Below are positions 22,452-24,576 of a stretch of DNA of 24,576 nucleotides, one piece after another; position 1 is the first letter of the stretch; every line of letters begins with the position of its first letter. Source of the stretch: Eshraghiella sp964414835 (GTDB lineage Bacteria; Bacillota; Clostridia; Lachnospirales; Lachnospiraceae); contig CAYPWY010000029.1 in assembly GCA_964414835.1 (NCBI GenBank), positions 1-24,576 on the forward strand, in the 5' to 3' direction. The notes under the pieces were generated by a model. The model was not told where the DNA came from, searched no databases, and saw only the letters and a list, made by a program, of their open reading frames with translations. The translations under genes and the position numbers were made by a program.

Positions 22452-22525
22452 ACCGCCCTTTCATAATATTGATAAAATTTCCATAATGATGTATAATAAT
22501 ATATTATGTAGGAAGGGCGGTTTTT
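22452..22525 (+). terminator. Hairpin plus T-tract enclosing the promoter and ribosome binding site of the chemotaxis gene
   Basis: ACCGCCCTT (22452-22460) pairs with AAGGGCGGT (22513-22521). The stem can be extended inward by ATAATAT/ATATTAT. TTTTT (22521-22525) follows. It lies 21 bases after the gerA stop, so it can end gerA transcripts. The 3' arm is at the same time the ribosome binding site of the next gene. Confidence 0.55.
22469..22497 (+). promoter_or_regulatory. Sigma-A promoter of the chemotaxis receptor gene, inside the hairpin loop
   Basis: TTGATA (22469-22474) and TATAAT (22492-22497) with a 17-base spacer, close to consensus. Transcription would start near 22504, after the hairpin's 5' arm but before its 3' arm. 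An overlapping TAAA-N15-TATAATAA also weakly recalls a motility sigma (sigma-D) promoter. Confidence 0.65.
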
Positions 22526-22527
22526 AT

Positions 22528-24258
22528 ATGAACACGGAGACAAATGAAACTAAGAAAAAATTGAAATTTTCAATGTTCACAAGAATTTTGGCCATTGCCA
22601 TACCTCCGCTTGCCGTAATGGCAATTACAGCATTGGCGTTGGCATCATATTATATTGGGGACACGATAATTGCCGACAAACACGAAACGCTTGCGACTGC
22701 AGCAGCGGCGATTAAGAGTACATATGATTATGCATATGATGGCGATTTTTCTATTGGCGACAATGATGAACTTTATAAGGGGACTACTGACATATCTCTT
22801 AATTATGATATAGTGGATGAGCTTTATGAAGAGACCGGCGTTGTCACTACTCTGTTTTATAATGACGTGCGTATGATTACATCTCTCAGGGACGAGAACG
22901 GCAATAGAATGATTAATACCAAAGCGGATGAAACAATATACAATCGTGTAATTAACGGGGGTGTATATTCTGGGGAAGCTGACATAAATGGGACCAGCTA
23001 TTACGTGTATTATGAGCCTCTCACTAACCCGGATGGCACCATAATCGGTATGGTATTTGCAGGAACAGACAGCTCCGGTACAATCAAAACAATAGCTCCC
23101 AGAACCATAAAAATATCTATATTCCTATGCATTATATTTGTTGTATGCATTGTGTTTGTACCAATCAGCGCAAGAAGTATAGCTAAAACATTAAAGAATA
23201 TGAAATCGGTTATCAACACTATGGCAACGGGGGATTTGACAGTTGAAGTCCCTGCCAGAACCCTTAAGAGAACCGATGAGATTGGAGAGATAGCCAGAGC
23301 CACAGAGGTAATGCGTGACGGTTATTGTAAGCTTGTCACACAGATTAAGGACACCGTTGATACTTTAAGGACAGCATCTGCAGAAGTAGATGAGATGTCA
23401 AATCAGGCAAGCAGAACTGTTGAGGATGTAAGCCATGCAGTGGAGGAAATTGCAATAGGAGCTTCATCACAGGCTGATGAGACACAGACAGCGGCAGAAC
23501 ACATTGACAATATAGGAAGGCTTATAGAGGAGATAGTCAGTGATGTTAATATGCTTACGTTTAATGCAAAGAATATGGGTGATGCCGAGAAGAATGCTAT
23601 GAATATTCTCAGTGAGCTTGACGTGACTACTGTAAAAACCAATGATGCCGTTGAGAAGATTGCGGCGCAGACTGTTGCAACCAACACATCAGCAATGGAA
23701 ATCGGACAGGCTGTTGAGCTTATTACCGCCATAGCGGAACAGACTAATCTGTTGTCTTTGAACGCATCAATAGAGGCGGCAAGAGCAGGTGAGGCAGGCA
23801 GAGGATTTGCGGTAGTGGCATCTGAGATACAGCAGCTTGCGGAACAATCCAACCAGTCGGCAGTTAAAATACATAATATTATCAACGAACTGACAGAACA
23901 ATCAGATAAGACGGTTGATATTATGAAGGATGTTAAAAAAGCCGTATCCGAGCAGGAAAGCAAGCTTAATGATACCAAGAATATATTCAGTAAGGTTAGA
24001 GACGGCGTAAATAATTCGATGACCGGAATTGACGGAATCAGTAATAAGAGCCATGAGCTTGATAACAAGCGTGGCGCAATTGTAGAGATTGTACAGGATT
24101 TGTCAGCAGTGTCGGAAGAAAACGCCGCAGGTACACAGGAGACAATGGCATCTTCGGAAGAGCTTTCATCCATGATGAATGAACTTGCAGCATCGGCTAA
24201 CAGTCTTAATGATATGGCAATAAAGCTGGAGGACGTTATAAAGATATTTAAGGTATAG
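22528..24258 (+). CDS. Methyl-accepting chemotaxis protein with single-Cache-type sensor domain
   Basis: Transmembrane chemoreceptor that signals through CheA/CheW. ATG 22528 follows AAGGGCGG with a seven-base spacer and gives 576 residues; an earlier in-frame ATG (22486) lies inside the promoter and is unlikely. The order is a transmembrane segment (about 20-43), an extracellular sensor of about 150 residues resembling a single Cache domain (with GVVTTLFYNDVRMITSL and YVYYEPLTNPDGTIIGM), a second transmembrane segment (about 196-215), HAMP (about 216-270), and a long coiled-coil signalling domain. The highly conserved hairpin tip EQTNLLSLNASIEAARAGEA begins at residue 404. No CheR-binding tail peptide is seen at the end. 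The ligand is unknown. The gene is transcribed on its own, between its own promoter and a strong terminator. Confidence 0.95.
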   Translation: MNTETNETKKKLKFSMFTRILAIAIPPLAVMAITALALASYYIGDTIIADKHETLATAAAAIKSTYDYAYDGDFSIGDNDELYKGTTDISLNYDIVDELYEETGVVTTLFYNDVRMITSLRDENGNRMINTKADETIYNRVINGGVYSGEADINGTSYYVYYEPLTNPDGTIIGMVFAGTDSSGTIKTIAPRTIKISIFLCIIFVVCIVFVPISARSIAKTLKNMKSVINTMATGDLTVEVPARTLKRTDEIGEIARATEVMRDGYCKLVTQIKDTVDTLRTASAEVDEMSNQASRTVEDVSHAVEEIAIGASSQADETQTAAEHIDNIGRLIEEIVSDVNMLTFNAKNMGDAEKNAMNILSELDVTTVKTNDAVEKIAAQTVATNTSAMEIGQAVELITAIAEQTNLLSLNASIEAARAGEAGRGFAVVASEIQQLAEQSNQSAVKIHNIINELTEQSDKTVDIMKDVKKAVSEQESKLNDTKNIFSKVRDGVNNSMTGIDGISNKSHELDNKRGAIVEIVQDLSAVSEENAAGTQETMASSEELSSMMNELAASANSLNDMAIKLEDVIKIFKV

Positions 24259-24300
24259 AAGACAAAAATAATAAGGCTTGAATGTTGTTGTAATTAATTA

Positions 24301-24335
24301 CAGCGCAATACTTTGAAGGTATTGCGCTGTTTTTT
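24301..24335 (+). terminator. Rho-independent terminator after the chemotaxis gene
   Basis: CAGCGCAATAC (24301-24311) and GTATTGCGCTG (24319-24329) form a perfect 11-bp stem with a seven-base loop, followed by TTTTTT. It is the clearest terminator in the window. Confidence 0.9.
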
Positions 24336-24448
24336 ATTGTACAGGGAATCCCTTCGGGTCAAGCTTATTAAGAAACGCTTTGTCCCTTGGATACAAATCT
24401 TCAGTCGCCATCTGTATTGTAAAGAATAAATAACCGCAACAGCATACC

Positions 24449-24485
24449 GGAAATGCGGTAATGGAAAATGCGGTAACGGAAATGC
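24449..24485 (+). repeat. Short imperfect tandem repeat in the terminal non-coding region
   Basis: GGAAATGCGGTAAT, GGAAAATGCGGTAAC and GGAAATGC follow each other directly (units of 14-15 bases). They lie in about 240 bases after the terminator in which I see no convincing gene. Confidence 0.6.
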
Positions 24486-24532
24486 AACAGTTAAAATTCA
24501 GAGGAAAATATAAAAAATATTTTATTCGCAAA

Positions 24533-24554
24533 TTGCAATAGCAAGTTGCAATAG
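24533..24554 (+). repeat. Direct repeat TTGCAATAG, two copies 13 bases apart
   Basis: TTGCAATAG occurs at 24533-24541 and 24546-24554. It may be a regulatory site for a gene beyond the window edge; nothing in the window confirms this. Confidence 0.4.
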
Positions 24555-24576
24555 TTAGCAAAAATTTATGGTAGAA

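Noticed and set aside
24334..24561. 75-codon frame on the minus strand at the window end
   Set aside because: AT-rich and Cys/Phe-rich translation, no ribosome binding site, and only the last 25 residues look protein-like. It could be a remnant but cannot be supported.

Overview
The window looks like a piece of a draft genome from a low-to-moderate GC, Gram-positive, spore-related Clostridia, most like Lachnospiraceae. The reasons are strong AGGAGG-type ribosome binding sites, a GerA spore-germinant receptor protein, a DUF815 ATPase, a DUF5050-type protein and a zinc-ribbon membrane protein. Family assignments come from reading translated motifs; no database search was run. A run of exactly 100 N at 14518-14617 marks a scaffold gap of unknown true length.

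Layout. Positions 1-3581 hold the 3' part of glyA (with an apparent in-frame TGA), a small membrane protein on the minus strand, an RlmI-type rRNA methyltransferase and a membrane-anchored DUF5050-like protein. Positions 3662-9938 hold a compact GC-rich hairpin element followed by a tight operon: pheA, a DUF815 AAA+ ATPase, a Ppx/GppA phosphatase with an HD domain, and polyphosphate kinase ppk1. A PHP-domain phosphoesterase converges on ppk1 and overlaps its end. Positions 10951-14443 encode three exported or membrane-anchored proteins: a transglutaminase-like lipoprotein, a zinc-ribbon protein with five 20-residue repeats, and a ComEC-like metallo-beta-lactamase protein.

Positions 14817-20487 form one operon for making and activating 2-aminoethylphosphonate (AEP). 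Its genes are a PhnW-like transaminase, phosphonopyruvate decarboxylase, PEP mutase fused to an HxGH cytidylyltransferase, a PntC/LicC-like nucleotidyltransferase, a two-CBS protein and an M19 dipeptidase. The inferred route is PEP, phosphonopyruvate, phosphonoacetaldehyde, AEP, then a CMP-activated head group for a glycan or lipid. The transferase that would use it is not in the window. The operon is preceded by a 47-bp tandem repeat array in which every unit carries a Shine-Dalgarno (SD) arm and a complementary anti-SD arm. The last SD arm is the ribosome binding site of the first phosphonate gene. I read this as a possible multi-hairpin translational switch, and it is the most unusual structure in the window.

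Positions 20500-24335 hold a small XRE regulator, an orphan GerA protein and a methyl-accepting chemotaxis protein. The last two share an unusual start region: a terminator-like hairpin whose 3' arm is the ribosome binding site, with a promoter -10 box inside the hairpin. The end of the window (24336-24576) holds only short repeats and no gene I can support.
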